Shown one piece after another: positions 51,757 to 60,753 of a stretch of DNA of 64,000 nucleotides. Source of the stretch: an uncultured Spirochaetales bacterium. Lineage in GTDB: Bacteria; Spirochaetota; Spirochaetia; Sphaerochaetales; Sphaerochaetaceae. The first letter of the stretch is position 1. Each line of letters starts with the position of its first letter. Location: contig CAKQTE010000120.1 of assembly GCA_934276485.1 (NCBI GenBank), forward strand, positions 7,220 to 71,219, given 5' to 3'. The notes below the pieces were generated by a model. That model was given only the letters and a program-made list of their open reading frames with translations. It was not told where the DNA came from and did not search any database. The translations under genes were made by a program, and so were the position numbers.

Positions 51757-52829
51757 CTTGCCCTCCTCTGTCTCATGATCAAATACAAAAACAGAGGTGC
51801 TCCCATAAAGGATGTAAGCGCACCTATTGGAAGAACAATTGGAGCAACTATCATTCTGCATGCAATATCTGCAAGCAATAGAAGTAGTGCACCACAGAGT
51901 GCAGACGTTGGAATCAGGAATCGATAGTCATTACCTACAAAACGTCTCATTATGTGGGGTGCAATAAGGCCAATGAAGCTAATGCAGCCTGTAAAAGCAA
52001 CAGACACAGATGAAATAAGAGCACAGAATGCCAAGCTAAAAGGTACTAGCAATGAGGTATTGACTCCCAAGCTCTTTGCACTGTCGTGCCCCGACTCAAG
52101 TGCATTGTAGTTCCAACGATTTGAAACAAAGAATACAAACGATGCAAAAGACAGAAGAGCTATTATAGCTATCTCGCGCCAGCCTGCACGCCCAAGGTTT
52201 CCAAATGTCCAATAAACTATTGTCGATACCATCACGTCATCTGCAAAGTATTGCAATAACGTTGTTCCACCTGTGAACATAGAGCTGATTGCAACGCCTG
52301 CGAGAACCATCACTGATGGTGTAGAATCCCTGAGCTTTGAAAGCGCAAGTATTACTACAGTTGTTAGCATTCCCCCCAAGAACGCACATACAGATACCAT
52401 ATAAGGATTAGTAATGGTAAGAGCAGCACTTGATGCGCTTCCTGTGTTGATCTGAGAGCCTGCATCCAAGCATATTATTGCAAGAGCCGCACCAAAGGAT
52501 GCTCCTTGAGAGACTCCTAATGTGGATGAAGAAGCAAGTGGATTACGAAGCACATTCTGCATTATGCATCCACTTAGAGAAAGAGAAGCACCTACAACAA
52601 GAGCTGACACAAGACGAGGAAGACGAACATTCCTGATGATGGTATTCATCTGCCTAGAGCTCTTTCCAAAGAGCGCCAAGATTACATCCTTAATGCTCAT
52701 ATTTGCAGATCCTGCCAATAAAGAAAGCAAGCTGACTACCATGAGGCCTATGGCCAACACAAATAGAACAACCCACTTTCTGTTTATATATTGAGAATAG
52801 TTTTCAAGATCCAGCTTATTCTTTCTCAT
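51753..52829 (-). CDS. FecCD-type ABC transporter permease
   Basis: 358 residues with about ten helices. FecCD signature VRLPRLVSALVVGASLSLSG at about residue 68, NPLASSSTLGVSQGASFGAA, and FIGLIAPHIMRRFVGNDYRF with the coupling-helix GLIAPHxxR motif. Probably a homodimeric channel. Shares one base with the binding protein stop. Confidence 0.94.
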   Translation of the reverse strand: MRKNKLDLENYSQYINRKWVVLFVLAIGLMVVSLLSLLAGSANMSIKDVILALFGKSSRQMNTIIRNVRLPRLVSALVVGASLSLSGCIMQNVLRNPLASSSTLGVSQGASFGAALAIICLDAGSQINTGSASSAALTITNPYMVSVCAFLGGMLTTVVILALSKLRDSTPSVMVLAGVAISSMFTGGTTLLQYFADDVMVSTIVYWTFGNLGRAGWREIAIIALLSFASFVFFVSNRWNYNALESGHDSAKSLGVNTSLLVPFSLAFCALISSVSVAFTGCISFIGLIAPHIMRRFVGNDYRFLIPTSALCGALLLLLADIACRMIVAPIVLPIGALTSFMGAPLFLYLIMRQRRAR

Positions 52830-53989
52830 TATTTACCGATTTCAATCTTTCCATAATAAAGACCACCTGCGGCCATTTCATCATAGAAATCCTTTCCTAG
52901 CATTGTATTCATAATCTCTGAACACTTATCTCTGAAGTCTACATCAGCAAAAGCGTCTGGGAACAATACTGTTCCTGCATAGTAAGCGTTCATCAACAAA
53001 TATGTGATATTAGGACCTGCCGCATTTGTAGATGGCATAGTATACACATCTCCATTCTCAATAGCCCTTAATGACTCAAAGTACTTCGGATTGGCATCAT
53101 ACTCGGCATTTACAAGGTCCATATTACCTGGATCTAGGAATATGATGTCTGGATCCCATGCAATGATTTGCTCTGGATTAACATCAAAACCATCATTTCC
53201 AATATATGCCTTTCCTGTAGCTTCTGCCTCTGCTTTAGCTACTCCTGTCTGCTTTTCAACAAACTCATCAGCAACATTAAGCGCATTGACAGCATCAAAT
53301 GCTGGAAAGTTTACATATGTGAAAGCAAAGCCATGACGACCATTGAAAGTAACTGCGCCAGTGTATGCTCTAAGCTTTTCTGACTCAGGAATATCCTTTG
53401 TTCTTGCATTGAGATCTGCTTTACAAGAATCGATGTACTTCAATATCTCTTCGCATCTTTCTTCAGCGCCAACAACGGATGCAAATATTCTCATTGAACG
53501 ATGGAAGCCTTCGTCAATAAAGCCCTGTGTTCTGTATCTGATTGAGACAACAGGAATTCCTGTTAGCTTCTGAAGCTCTTCACAAGCATCTTCATTGAAG
53601 CCTGCAACAATTACATCTGGCTGAAGCATGATGATCTCTTCTGCGTATGCATTGTTCTGGCCACTTCCACCACCAGCGCCTACGCTTGGCTTATCCTTAA
53701 GCTCATCGAAGTATACAGAGCTATAGTCAAACTTAACTGAATTTGCTTTCTTATCCATATCCTCAGCACCAACGAGCATATCGACAACATCAAGGTAAGA
53801 TGCCATTCTTGGTCCCATAGATCCAAGTGCTACAATTGTTTTCACTTCTGTAGGGATCTCTACTTCTCGATTCCAAACATCAGTAACGGTTCTAGTTGAG
53901 TTAACGGCCTGAGTTTCCTGCACTGCGCTTGCAGCAAGAGGTGCGATTAGAAGGCATAGAACGCCTAAGACAAATAAGATTTTCTTCAT
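52829..53989 (-). CDS. FecB/BtuF-type substrate-binding protein
   Basis: 386 residues from ATG 53989 with a signal peptide (MKKILFVLGVLCLLIAPLAASA); an upstream extension of 31 codons is not supported by any ribosome site. Periplasmic-binding fold type III: TVTDVWNREVEIPTEVKTIV, AEEIIMLQPDVIVAGFN, SIRYRTQGFIDEG, WDPDIIFLDPGN. Ligand could be a metal-chelate, cobalamin or oxyanion. First gene of the four-gene unit; a palindrome is upstream. Confidence 0.88.
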   Translation of the reverse strand: MKKILFVLGVLCLLIAPLAASAVQETQAVNSTRTVTDVWNREVEIPTEVKTIVALGSMGPRMASYLDVVDMLVGAEDMDKKANSVKFDYSSVYFDELKDKPSVGAGGGSGQNNAYAEEIIMLQPDVIVAGFNEDACEELQKLTGIPVVSIRYRTQGFIDEGFHRSMRIFASVVGAEERCEEILKYIDSCKADLNARTKDIPESEKLRAYTGAVTFNGRHGFAFTYVNFPAFDAVNALNVADEFVEKQTGVAKAEAEATGKAYIGNDGFDVNPEQIIAWDPDIIFLDPGNMDLVNAEYDANPKYFESLRAIENGDVYTMPSTNAAGPNITYLLMNAYYAGTVLFPDAFADVDFRDKCSEIMNTMLGKDFYDEMAAGGLYYGKIEIGK

Positions 53990-54115
53990 AAAACAAGTTC
54001 CTAAAACTAAATTACATTGGATAGGTCTTTCTTCTGAAAGAGATTTGAATTCAAACCAATGAACAATAAAAACGAATACCAAAGCTTCTGCTTATCAAAC
54101 TTGCTTCATGCAAAT

Positions 54116-54138
54116 CATAGTCAACGTTGACTAGTATG
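54116..54138. promoter_or_regulatory. Palindrome in the divergent FecBCD / membrane-protein intergenic region
   Basis: TAGTCAACGTTGACTA (54118-54133) is a perfect 16-bp palindrome, extended by CATA/TATG arms with a one-base offset to 54116-54138. It lies 127 bp upstream of the FecB-type gene and about 60 bp upstream of the putative plus-strand promoter. It includes TTGACT, a possible minus-strand -35. It is probably an operator of the metal-type importer. Confidence 0.5.
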
Positions 54139-54255
54139 AGGTTGGACGAAAAAAAGTCAAGCGTATTTGGATTTTTATCCCTTTATTTACACAAATTAAG
54201 ATAGTGTAACAATAGATAATTGTTTGTTATACTCACTCTATAAGAGGTATTTTGT

Positions 54256-55011
54256 ATGAATGAATACATTAAAATGGCAAACAGCATGCCACTATATCTA
54301 GTTGTTGCTGTCGTGCTTGGCTTTGTCGCAATATGCTGCGTTGTATTTATTGCAATCAGCTATAAAGCAGGCGTGAAGCTAGGTATGGAAAAGAGAGTAC
54401 TAAAAAAGACAATCACATCCTCTGCTCTATTTACTATCTTCCCAGCGATATCGATCTTGTTAGGTGTCATTGCACTATCAGGATCATTGGGTATTCCAAC
54501 TTCCTGGCTAAGACTTTCGGTAGTTGGAAACCTAAGCTACGAAGCACTTGCTGCAAATGCTGCTGCTGAAGCTATGGATGTTTCGCTGAAAGCATCAGAG
54601 CTTAATGCAGACAATCTAGTGACAATAATTGCAGTTATGACAAGCGGAATTTGCTTTGGAATCCTTGCATGTATATTCACTCTTGAGCCATATTCAAGAA
54701 AGACCTCAAAAATAAACAAACCAAAGACCGGAAATGGAAAGAAAGGCTTTGCAGATTGGGCAATGGTCGCACTCTTCATAGGAATGTGTTCTGCATTCGT
54801 AGGAAGCTATGTTGCAAATTGCTTTGTCGCACCTAAAGGAAAGGCACCTACAGTAGTTCCTCTTATCACAGCCCTGATTGCAGGGCTAGCAATGGGCATA
54901 TTGGAATTAATAAGAAAGAAATTCGACATAAAGTGGCTCGATAGCTTCTCGCTAGCTTTCTCGATGCTTCTTGCGATGGCAGGAGCAGTGTGCATTGCAC
55001 CACTATTTTGA
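54256..55011 (+). CDS. Six-helix membrane protein, DUF5058-like
   Basis: 251 residues with six hydrophobic segments (about 11-35, 52-72, 120-142, 158-180, 193-213, 218-246). Short AAA/helical loop NLSYEALAANAAAEAMDVSL in between. It resembles DUF5058 proteins from anaerobes, often next to an M20 peptidase gene. Starts with MNEYIKMANSMPLYLVV; ribosome site AGAGG, promoter TATACT (54228-54233). It overlaps nothing but is followed 14 bp later by a second membrane protein gene. Likely one subunit of a transporter. Confidence 0.7.
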   Translation: MNEYIKMANSMPLYLVVAVVLGFVAICCVVFIAISYKAGVKLGMEKRVLKKTITSSALFTIFPAISILLGVIALSGSLGIPTSWLRLSVVGNLSYEALAANAAAEAMDVSLKASELNADNLVTIIAVMTSGICFGILACIFTLEPYSRKTSKINKPKTGNGKKGFADWAMVALFIGMCSAFVGSYVANCFVAPKGKAPTVVPLITALIAGLAMGILELIRKKFDIKWLDSFSLAFSMLLAMAGAVCIAPLF

Positions 55012-55025
55012 TAGGAGAAAAAGAT

Positions 55026-55691
55026 ATGCCATACGATTACTCAGAATACGAAAAACAGATTCATAGACTTGGTCGCACGATGCAAATTGTAGGACTTACG
55101 ATGCTATTTCTTGTTCCATTTGTCTTTTCATGGATTTTGGATGCCTCGATAAACTGGAAAGGATACCTATCAGGAATAATGAAGATATTCCCTATCTACA
55201 TCCCATCATGCCTAGTTGAATACATAATATATGTCCCTATCTTGGGTGCCGGAGGTTCCTACCTTGCTTTCATGACAGGAAATATCACAAACATGAAGCT
55301 TCCATGTGCTATCAGTGCAAAGGAAATTGCTCAAACTGAAGCAGGAACTGCAGAGAACAACATTGTCTCTACACTATCAATTGCAACTTCTTCGCTGGTT
55401 ACAATGCTCGTGATATTCATTGGAGTTCTAAGCTTGATCCCTCTTACTCCAATTCTGGAAAATCCAACACTAGCACCAGCTTTTGAGAACATTCTACCTG
55501 CACTATTTGGTGCTTTAGGAGTACAATACTTTGTGAAAAGCTGGAAATTGACAATAGTACCTCTTCTTTTAACAGTTGTACTATGTCTAATTGTTCCTGC
55601 CTTGATTGCACAGACAACATATATGATGATCATATCTGGAGCCATTGCAATTGGACTAGCATTTATTTTCTATAAAAAAGGATGGTTATAA
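55026..55691 (+). CDS. Second membrane protein, partner of the DUF5058-like protein
   Basis: 221 residues from ATG 55026 (AGGAG upstream); an earlier in-frame ATG inside the previous gene is unlikely. About six helices. A striking conserved-looking segment LGAGGSYLAFMTGNITNMKL followed by PCAISAKEIAQTEAGTAENN reads like a substrate or ion site, with a helix break and Asn/Thr side chains. No family I can name with confidence. Positioned between DUF5058-like and M20 genes; they may form a two-component importer for peptides. Confidence 0.65.
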   Translation: MPYDYSEYEKQIHRLGRTMQIVGLTMLFLVPFVFSWILDASINWKGYLSGIMKIFPIYIPSCLVEYIIYVPILGAGGSYLAFMTGNITNMKLPCAISAKEIAQTEAGTAENNIVSTLSIATSSLVTMLVIFIGVLSLIPLTPILENPTLAPAFENILPALFGALGVQYFVKSWKLTIVPLLLTVVLCLIVPALIAQTTYMMIISGAIAIGLAFIFYKKGWL

Positions 55692-55694
55692 TAC

Positions 55695-57011
55695 ATGAAC
55701 GAAAGAGAAAGAGAGTATGCTGAAAAACTCTCTAAGATGATTCAATGCGAGACTATCTCCGTAAAGGATGTTCCTAATAAAGAGAAGTTCGATCAATTCC
55801 ATGTACTTCTAAGGGAGTTGTTCCCTCTTGTATTTACAAAGTGTGAGGTTGTTGAGATCGACTCATCCCTATTGATCAAGATGAAGGGAAAAGGCAAAGG
55901 CGAGCCTATTCTATTGATGAGCCATCAAGATGTAGTATCTGCAAATGGTGATTGGACATATCCACCATTTTCAGGCCTTATAAAGGATGGCAAGGTTTGG
56001 GGAAGAGGAACAGTAGATACAAAGGGCGCTCTATTTTGCATCTTCCAATCCATCGAGGAACTATTAAAGGAAGGCTATGAGCCAAATGTCGATGTATATA
56101 TCGCATCATCTTCCACAGAGGAAGTTGCAGGCCCTGGAGCAACAAAAACAGTTGAATACCTAAAGAGCAAGAATGTTCACTTGCAATTCCTATTGGATGA
56201 AGGAGGTATGATCAAATCAGAGCCTCTTAAGGGTGTAAATGGCCGCTTTGCAATGATTGGTACTCTTGAAAAAGGTACGGGAAACATCAAGTTCATCGCT
56301 CGCTCGAATGGAGGACACGCATCAGCTCCTGGAAAGAACACACCACTTGTAAGACTATCAAGATTCATACTCGAGATCGAGGACAAGGATCCAAACAAAG
56401 CTAAGTTAAGTCCTACTGTACTTGAAACATTCAAGCGTTTTGCTCCATACACAAAGGGAGCTCTCGGCTTTGTATTCAAGCACGGAAAAGCACTTTCTCC
56501 AATCCTTGAGAAAATACTTCCAAAGGCAAACCCAATTGCAGCTGCAATGATCAAGACTACAATGGCATTTACAATGGCAAAGGGCGCAGAGGGAATGAAC
56601 GTTCTTCCTGAGGAAGCATGGGTAATTGCAAATGTTCGCTTTATCCAGCACCAAGGTGTAAAGGAGACAATGGAAATCCTAAAGCCTATTGCAGATAAGT
56701 ATGATATCGAGATGGAGATAATCCAAAGCAAGGATGCTCAGCCTCCAGTGGATTTCAATGGAGAGGCTTTCAAGCTTGTTGAGAATACTATCAAGGAAAG
56801 ATTTGCAGGTGTTATCCCTACTCCATATGCAATGACAGGTGGAACAGATGCATACTATTACTACCCTGTAACAGAGAATGCAATTAGATTTGCACCTCTT
56901 GAGATCAACGAGCAGCAATATAAATCAATCCATGCACTCGATGAGAATATAGACGTTGCAACACTTCCACCAGGAGTTGATTTCTATAAAGCTATCGTTA
57001 AGAAAGTGTGA
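55695..57011 (+). CDS. M20-family metallopeptidase (PM20D1-like)
   Basis: 438 residues. Zinc ligands and catalytic pair: LMSHQDVVSANGDW (His), WGRGTVDTKGALF (Asp), SSTEEVAGPGATKT (catalytic Glu-Glu). The dimerisation domain covers about residues 190-340, and a His-rich NGGHASAPGK. C-terminal MTGGTDAYYYYPVTEN. It resembles carboxypeptidase/aminoacylase-like PM20D1 enzymes. No signal peptide, so cytoplasmic. It follows the two membrane genes by 3 bp and likely cleaves their cargo (a peptide or N-acyl amino acid). Confidence 0.88.
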   Translation: MNEREREYAEKLSKMIQCETISVKDVPNKEKFDQFHVLLRELFPLVFTKCEVVEIDSSLLIKMKGKGKGEPILLMSHQDVVSANGDWTYPPFSGLIKDGKVWGRGTVDTKGALFCIFQSIEELLKEGYEPNVDVYIASSSTEEVAGPGATKTVEYLKSKNVHLQFLLDEGGMIKSEPLKGVNGRFAMIGTLEKGTGNIKFIARSNGGHASAPGKNTPLVRLSRFILEIEDKDPNKAKLSPTVLETFKRFAPYTKGALGFVFKHGKALSPILEKILPKANPIAAAMIKTTMAFTMAKGAEGMNVLPEEAWVIANVRFIQHQGVKETMEILKPIADKYDIEMEIIQSKDAQPPVDFNGEAFKLVENTIKERFAGVIPTPYAMTGGTDAYYYYPVTENAIRFAPLEINEQQYKSIHALDENIDVATLPPGVDFYKAIVKKV

Positions 57012-57017
57012 AAATAA

Positions 57018-57039
57018 AGGAGCTCAATTGAGCTCCTTA
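57018..57039. terminator. Bidirectional terminator, perfect 22-bp palindrome
   Basis: AAGGAGCTC AATT GAGCTCCTT between the M20 gene (plus) and asnA (minus). The plus-strand tail is ATCTTTTT, the minus-strand tail TTTATTTTC, so both converging genes can use it. Confidence 0.85.
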
Positions 57040-57048
57040 TCTTTTTAT

Positions 57049-58068
57049 CTACAAAAGACTTACACCATGGGTCTTGGCTTCTTCATAAAACTCTTTTGGC
57101 CAAACGGAAGCTTGAACTTCTCCAATATGTGCCTTATGCAACAAGAGCATACACAGTCTAGATTGTCCTATTCCACCACCTATTGTTTGTGGAAACTCTC
57201 CATTTAAGAGTCGCTTGTGCCAATATAGATCTTTTCTCTCTTCCATTGAGCGAATAGAAAGCTGATTCAACAATGCATCCTTGTTAACTCTGATACCCAT
57301 ACTCGATAGCTCAAGATTAGACTCTCGTACCCTATCCCATACTATGATATCGCCATTGAGACCATGGAAGCCATTTTCTGTCTCTGTTGACCAATCATCG
57401 TAGTCGGGAGCACGTCCTGAGTGTGGAGGATTTCCGTAGCCGATACCAATTAGGAATACAGCACCATACTTTTTAGCCATCTCATACTCTCTTTGATTAG
57501 GAGTCAGATCTGGCCACATTCTCTCAGCTTCCTCGGTGTGTAGAAACTCGATGTTCTCTGGCAGATAATCCTCAAGCTCTGGATACAACTCCTCAAGAAG
57601 GAATGCTGTACGTTTGATAGCAAAGTAAATACCCTTTACAGTCTTTTTTAGGTACTCAAGGTTTCTATCTTCTTCTGTGATGACCTTCTCCCAGTCCCAC
57701 TGGTCTACATATATAGAGTGAATCTGATCAATATCGTCGTCAGGGCGAAGAGCATTCATATCTGTGTAAATACCGCGCCCAGCTTCAAAGTGATAATCAG
57801 CAAGAGCCATTCTCTTCCACTTAGCAAGTGATTGAACAATTTCCATCTTCTTCTCGCCAAGGTTCTTTACAGGAAATGATACTGGTCTTTCAATACCATT
57901 AAGGTCATCGTTGATACCACTACCAGACTCTACAAAAAGTGGGCTTGTTACTCTCGACAGTCTAAGTGTTCCACTTAGTTCCTTCTCGAATATATCCTTT
58001 GCAGCCTTGATTGCCTTTTCAGTATCATGCTGTGTCAATTTCGATCTATAGTCACTTGGAAATTGCAT
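57049..58068 (-). CDS. asnA: Aspartate-ammonia ligase
   Basis: 339-residue ammonia-dependent asparagine synthetase of the class II aaRS-like fold (usual length about 330). Motifs: VTSPLFVESGSGINDDLNGI, DQIHSIYVDQWDWEKVI, the ATP/Asp region AVFLIGIGYGNPPHSGRAPD and the C-terminal TIGGGIGQSRLCMLLL. ATG 58068 is supported by GGAGGT; an upstream TTG (58086) is discarded. It is monocistronic and convergent with the M20 gene. Confidence 0.95.
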   Translation of the reverse strand: MQFPSDYRSKLTQHDTEKAIKAAKDIFEKELSGTLRLSRVTSPLFVESGSGINDDLNGIERPVSFPVKNLGEKKMEIVQSLAKWKRMALADYHFEAGRGIYTDMNALRPDDDIDQIHSIYVDQWDWEKVITEEDRNLEYLKKTVKGIYFAIKRTAFLLEELYPELEDYLPENIEFLHTEEAERMWPDLTPNQREYEMAKKYGAVFLIGIGYGNPPHSGRAPDYDDWSTETENGFHGLNGDIIVWDRVRESNLELSSMGIRVNKDALLNQLSIRSMEERKDLYWHKRLLNGEFPQTIGGGIGQSRLCMLLLHKAHIGEVQASVWPKEFYEEAKTHGVSLL

Positions 58069-58172
58069 ACACACCTCCGAATGCAATCATTATTAACTTT
58101 TTAGGATTTTTAGCAAATACCTAGATATAGATAACAAAAAAAAGTTACTATTTCTTCTATCGGAGGAAATTT

Positions 58173-58631
58173 ATGGCTAAGAAAAATGGCTTTTGGTCAG
58201 AATTCAAAACATTCATCGAACGCGGAAATGTTGTAGATATGGCTGTTGGTATCGTTGTAGGCTCTGCTTTTACAGCTATCGTCAACGCACTGGTAAAGAA
58301 TATCATCAATCCGATTGTTGGACTTGCAACTGGAGGGATTGACTTTGGACACTTGAAGATTGTCCTAAAAGCTGCAACAGAAACAACTCCAGAGCTTGCT
58401 ATCGCATATGGTGAATTCATCAATTCAATCGTCAATTTCCTAATCATTGCACTAGTTGTTTTTTCTGTAGTAAGAACAATGAATAAGTTCAAGGACAAGC
58501 TTGAAGAGAAGAAGAAAAAGGAAGAGATGGAAGCTAAGGCAAAAGAGGAAGCAGAGGCAAAGAGTGCTGAACCTGTAAAGCCAGCAGATATCGTTCTACT
58601 TGAAGAAATCAGGGATCTCTTAAAGAAATAA
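58173..58631 (+). CDS. mscL: Large-conductance mechanosensitive channel
   Basis: 152-residue channel that opens under membrane tension on osmotic downshift. Two helices with the family core GNVVDMAVGIVVGSAFTAIV and NPIVGLATGG, then a second helix with FLIIALVVFSVVRTMNK. The C-terminal bundle is extended and charged (EKKKKEEMEAKAKEEAEAKS) and ends ILLEEIRDLLKK-like. Excellent ribosome site (CGGAGGA). Followed by a strong terminator. Confidence 0.96.
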   Translation: MAKKNGFWSEFKTFIERGNVVDMAVGIVVGSAFTAIVNALVKNIINPIVGLATGGIDFGHLKIVLKAATETTPELAIAYGEFINSIVNFLIIALVVFSVVRTMNKFKDKLEEKKKKEEMEAKAKEEAEAKSAEPVKPADIVLLEEIRDLLKK

Positions 58632-58653
58632 GAATCACACGATTATTGGTTAT

Positions 58654-58688
58654 GGCGGTACTTTTTGATGAGTATCGCCTTTTTTTTC
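58654..58688 (+). terminator. mscL terminator
   Basis: 9-bp stem GGCGGTACT / AGTATCGCC with one wobble pair and an 8-nt loop followed by eight T. Confidence 0.85.
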
Positions 58689-58748
58689 ATAGAATTATTC
58701 TTTATTGCAATATTCTACAAGCAATATAATCCTTTAATAGGAGTAGAT

Positions 58749-59423
58749 ATGAAGCTATTATATGCAGAGGATGAACCAGCGCTGTCTGAAGCTGTTGTAG
58801 ACTATCTTAGATATAACAAATACATTGTAGATCCTGTATATAATGGCGAGGATGCATATGACTATGCTATAAATGGCGACTATGATGGAATCATTCTGGA
58901 TATCATGATGCCAAAAAAGGATGGACTTGAGGTATTGAGAGACCTCCGAAGAAATGGATGCAATACTCCAATAATCCTTTTAACAGCAAAAGCACAGATC
59001 GAGGATAGAATCATTGGCCTGGACACAGGTGCTGATGACTATCTACCAAAACCATTTGACATCAAGGAGCTAATGGCAAGAATCAGAGCCACGCTAAGGC
59101 ATAGAGAAGAATATCATCCATTGCTGATTAGCTATGGCGACATAACACTGAATATGCAATCTGGAGAGCTATCTGTTAGGGATATGTCATTTTTCCTGAC
59201 TAAACAGGAATACCGATTGATGGAACAATTGATTGTTAACAGCAATATATACCAAACAAGCGAGGAACTATTAACAAAAGCCTGGGGCTACGATACAGAA
59301 GCCGATATCAACAGTGTCTGGCTATATATCTCATACTTAAGAAAAAGGCTTAGTGCCATGAATTCAAAAGTGGTAATCATATCAAAACGTAGTTATGGAT
59401 ACAAATTGGACATAAAGCAATGA
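58749..59423 (+). CDS. OmpR/PhoB-family response regulator
   Basis: 224 residues. Receiver domain with AEDEP, the phosphoacceptor Asp51 in LDIMMPKKDG, TAKA (Thr79) and Lys101 in LPKPFD. DNA-binding winged helix (about residues 126-224) with LTKQEYRLMEQLIVN and VWLYISYLRKRLSA. ATG 58749 with TAGGAG upstream is chosen; an earlier hydrophobic extension is not credible. Overlaps the sensor kinase gene by 4 bp. It probably controls the VTC-DUF4956-CotH genes that follow. Confidence 0.93.
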   Translation: MKLLYAEDEPALSEAVVDYLRYNKYIVDPVYNGEDAYDYAINGDYDGIILDIMMPKKDGLEVLRDLRRNGCNTPIILLTAKAQIEDRIIGLDTGADDYLPKPFDIKELMARIRATLRHREEYHPLLISYGDITLNMQSGELSVRDMSFFLTKQEYRLMEQLIVNSNIYQTSEELLTKAWGYDTEADINSVWLYISYLRKRLSAMNSKVVIISKRSYGYKLDIKQ

Positions 59424-60640
59424 TCAAGCAACTCAAGAAACGATTCATCATATTCACTATGTCAGCAGTCACAGCTTTATTGCTGTTTCTAACAATTGCA
59501 ATAAATGGCATGAATTTTCTATTTCTCTCCCGACAAATAAATCAAAATCTATCAACCATCGTTGATTCTGATGAACGCTTTAAGAATATGGACAACAGTA
59601 CTCGCCCTCCTCTTTCCACCCCTCCTTTTGATATGGAGAGAATGCGTTCATCAAGATTCTTCATCATTAAAAGTGATTTGGAGTCAAATATCATTGAAAC
59701 AAACACAGGGCATATATTTATCGAAGAAGACAGTGCAAAGCAACTATTTCTATCTGTTGTACACTCAGATAAAACAGAGGGACGTATCGATGGATACAAA
59801 TACGTTTTAAAGAAAACGGATCAATCTATAACAGCATTTTTTATAGACACCACTATAGAACACAACAATTTCTATAGAGTACTACTTGTGTCTTCATCAA
59901 TTGCTACACTTTGCTGGATAGTACTACTGATAATTGTCTATTTACTATCAAATAAAGTTATAAGACCTGTTGTACTCTCAATTGAAAAGCAACGCGAGTT
60001 CATAACAAATGCAAGCCATGAGATGAAAACTCCACTTGCAATCATTCAGTCCAACAATGAAACAATGGCTTTGATCCATGGAGAGAACAAATACAACAAG
60101 AACATAGATGCTCAGACAAAAAGACTGAGTGCTTTGATGTCAAACTTATTGATGCTTGCAAAACTCGATGAAAACATCGTACTAACAAAGGAAGATGTGA
60201 ATCTTTCTTTAACAATTATGGAGATTCTAGATTCATTTAGAAGTGCCATAGATAAAAAACAACTAAAGATAATCACTCAAATAGAGTCCAATATAACGCT
60301 GAAGATAAACAAGGATAGTGTCCATGAAATGCTAACTATCTTATTTGACAACGCAATCAAATACACGCCAGAAAGAGGCTATATAAAGATATCTCTAACT
60401 AAAGATGGCAAGCATGTAACCATCGAAGAAGAAAACAAATGTTCTAATAATCACTTAAACGATGCAGAAAAGCTATTTGAACGTTTCTATCGTGGAGATG
60501 ATGCTAGAACTCAAGACGGACTCACATCTGGATTTGGAATTGGACTATCAGAAGCTCGTTCAATTTGCGAAAACTTTGGCGGAACACTTAAGGCTAAATA
60601 CACAGCTATGGATTCAATCAAATTCATAGCAAAATTATAA
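59420..60640 (+). CDS. Sensor histidine kinase
   Basis: 406 residues. N-terminal helix (13-35), a periplasmic/extracellular sensor of about 115 residues with RPPLSTPPFDMERMRSSRFF in its start, second helix (155-175), and a classical HisKA (His200 in FITNASHEMKTPLAI), N box (NAIKYTP, Asn311) and G box (SGFGIGLSEARSI). It lacks a HAMP domain of full length. The unusual FDMERMRSSRFFIIK stretch is often seen in kinases of this group. Coupled to the response regulator gene and followed by the polyphosphate-type cassette. Confidence 0.92.
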   Translation: MIKQLKKRFIIFTMSAVTALLLFLTIAINGMNFLFLSRQINQNLSTIVDSDERFKNMDNSTRPPLSTPPFDMERMRSSRFFIIKSDLESNIIETNTGHIFIEEDSAKQLFLSVVHSDKTEGRIDGYKYVLKKTDQSITAFFIDTTIEHNNFYRVLLVSSSIATLCWIVLLIIVYLLSNKVIRPVVLSIEKQREFITNASHEMKTPLAIIQSNNETMALIHGENKYNKNIDAQTKRLSALMSNLLMLAKLDENIVLTKEDVNLSLTIMEILDSFRSAIDKKQLKIITQIESNITLKINKDSVHEMLTILFDNAIKYTPERGYIKISLTKDGKHVTIEEENKCSNNHLNDAEKLFERFYRGDDARTQDGLTSGFGIGLSEARSICENFGGTLKAKYTAMDSIKFIAKL

Positions 60641-60697
60641 ATACAACAAAACTTCACACAATCCTTATTCATACACACATAGAATCCTTGTTTTCTA

Positions 60698-60726
60698 AGG
60701 TTCATCATAGGTTGCCTTTCTATAAT
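60698..60726 (+). promoter_or_regulatory. Promoter of the VTC cassette with OmpR-type direct repeats
   Basis: AGGTT at 60698-60702 and again at 60709-60713, an 11-bp direct repeat, followed 7 bp later by a perfect -10 TATAAT (60721-60726). The first repeat occupies the -35 position (17-bp spacing) and there is no consensus -35. This is the arrangement of PhoB/OmpR-activated promoters, matching the response regulator encoded just upstream. Confidence 0.6.
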
Positions 60727-60753
60727 CAACGATAAATAGAAAGGAGATACACA

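Noticed and set aside
53990..54255. Cobalamin riboswitch upstream of the FecB-type gene
   Set aside because: No B12-box (GCCACTG-like) sequence seen; only a palindrome.
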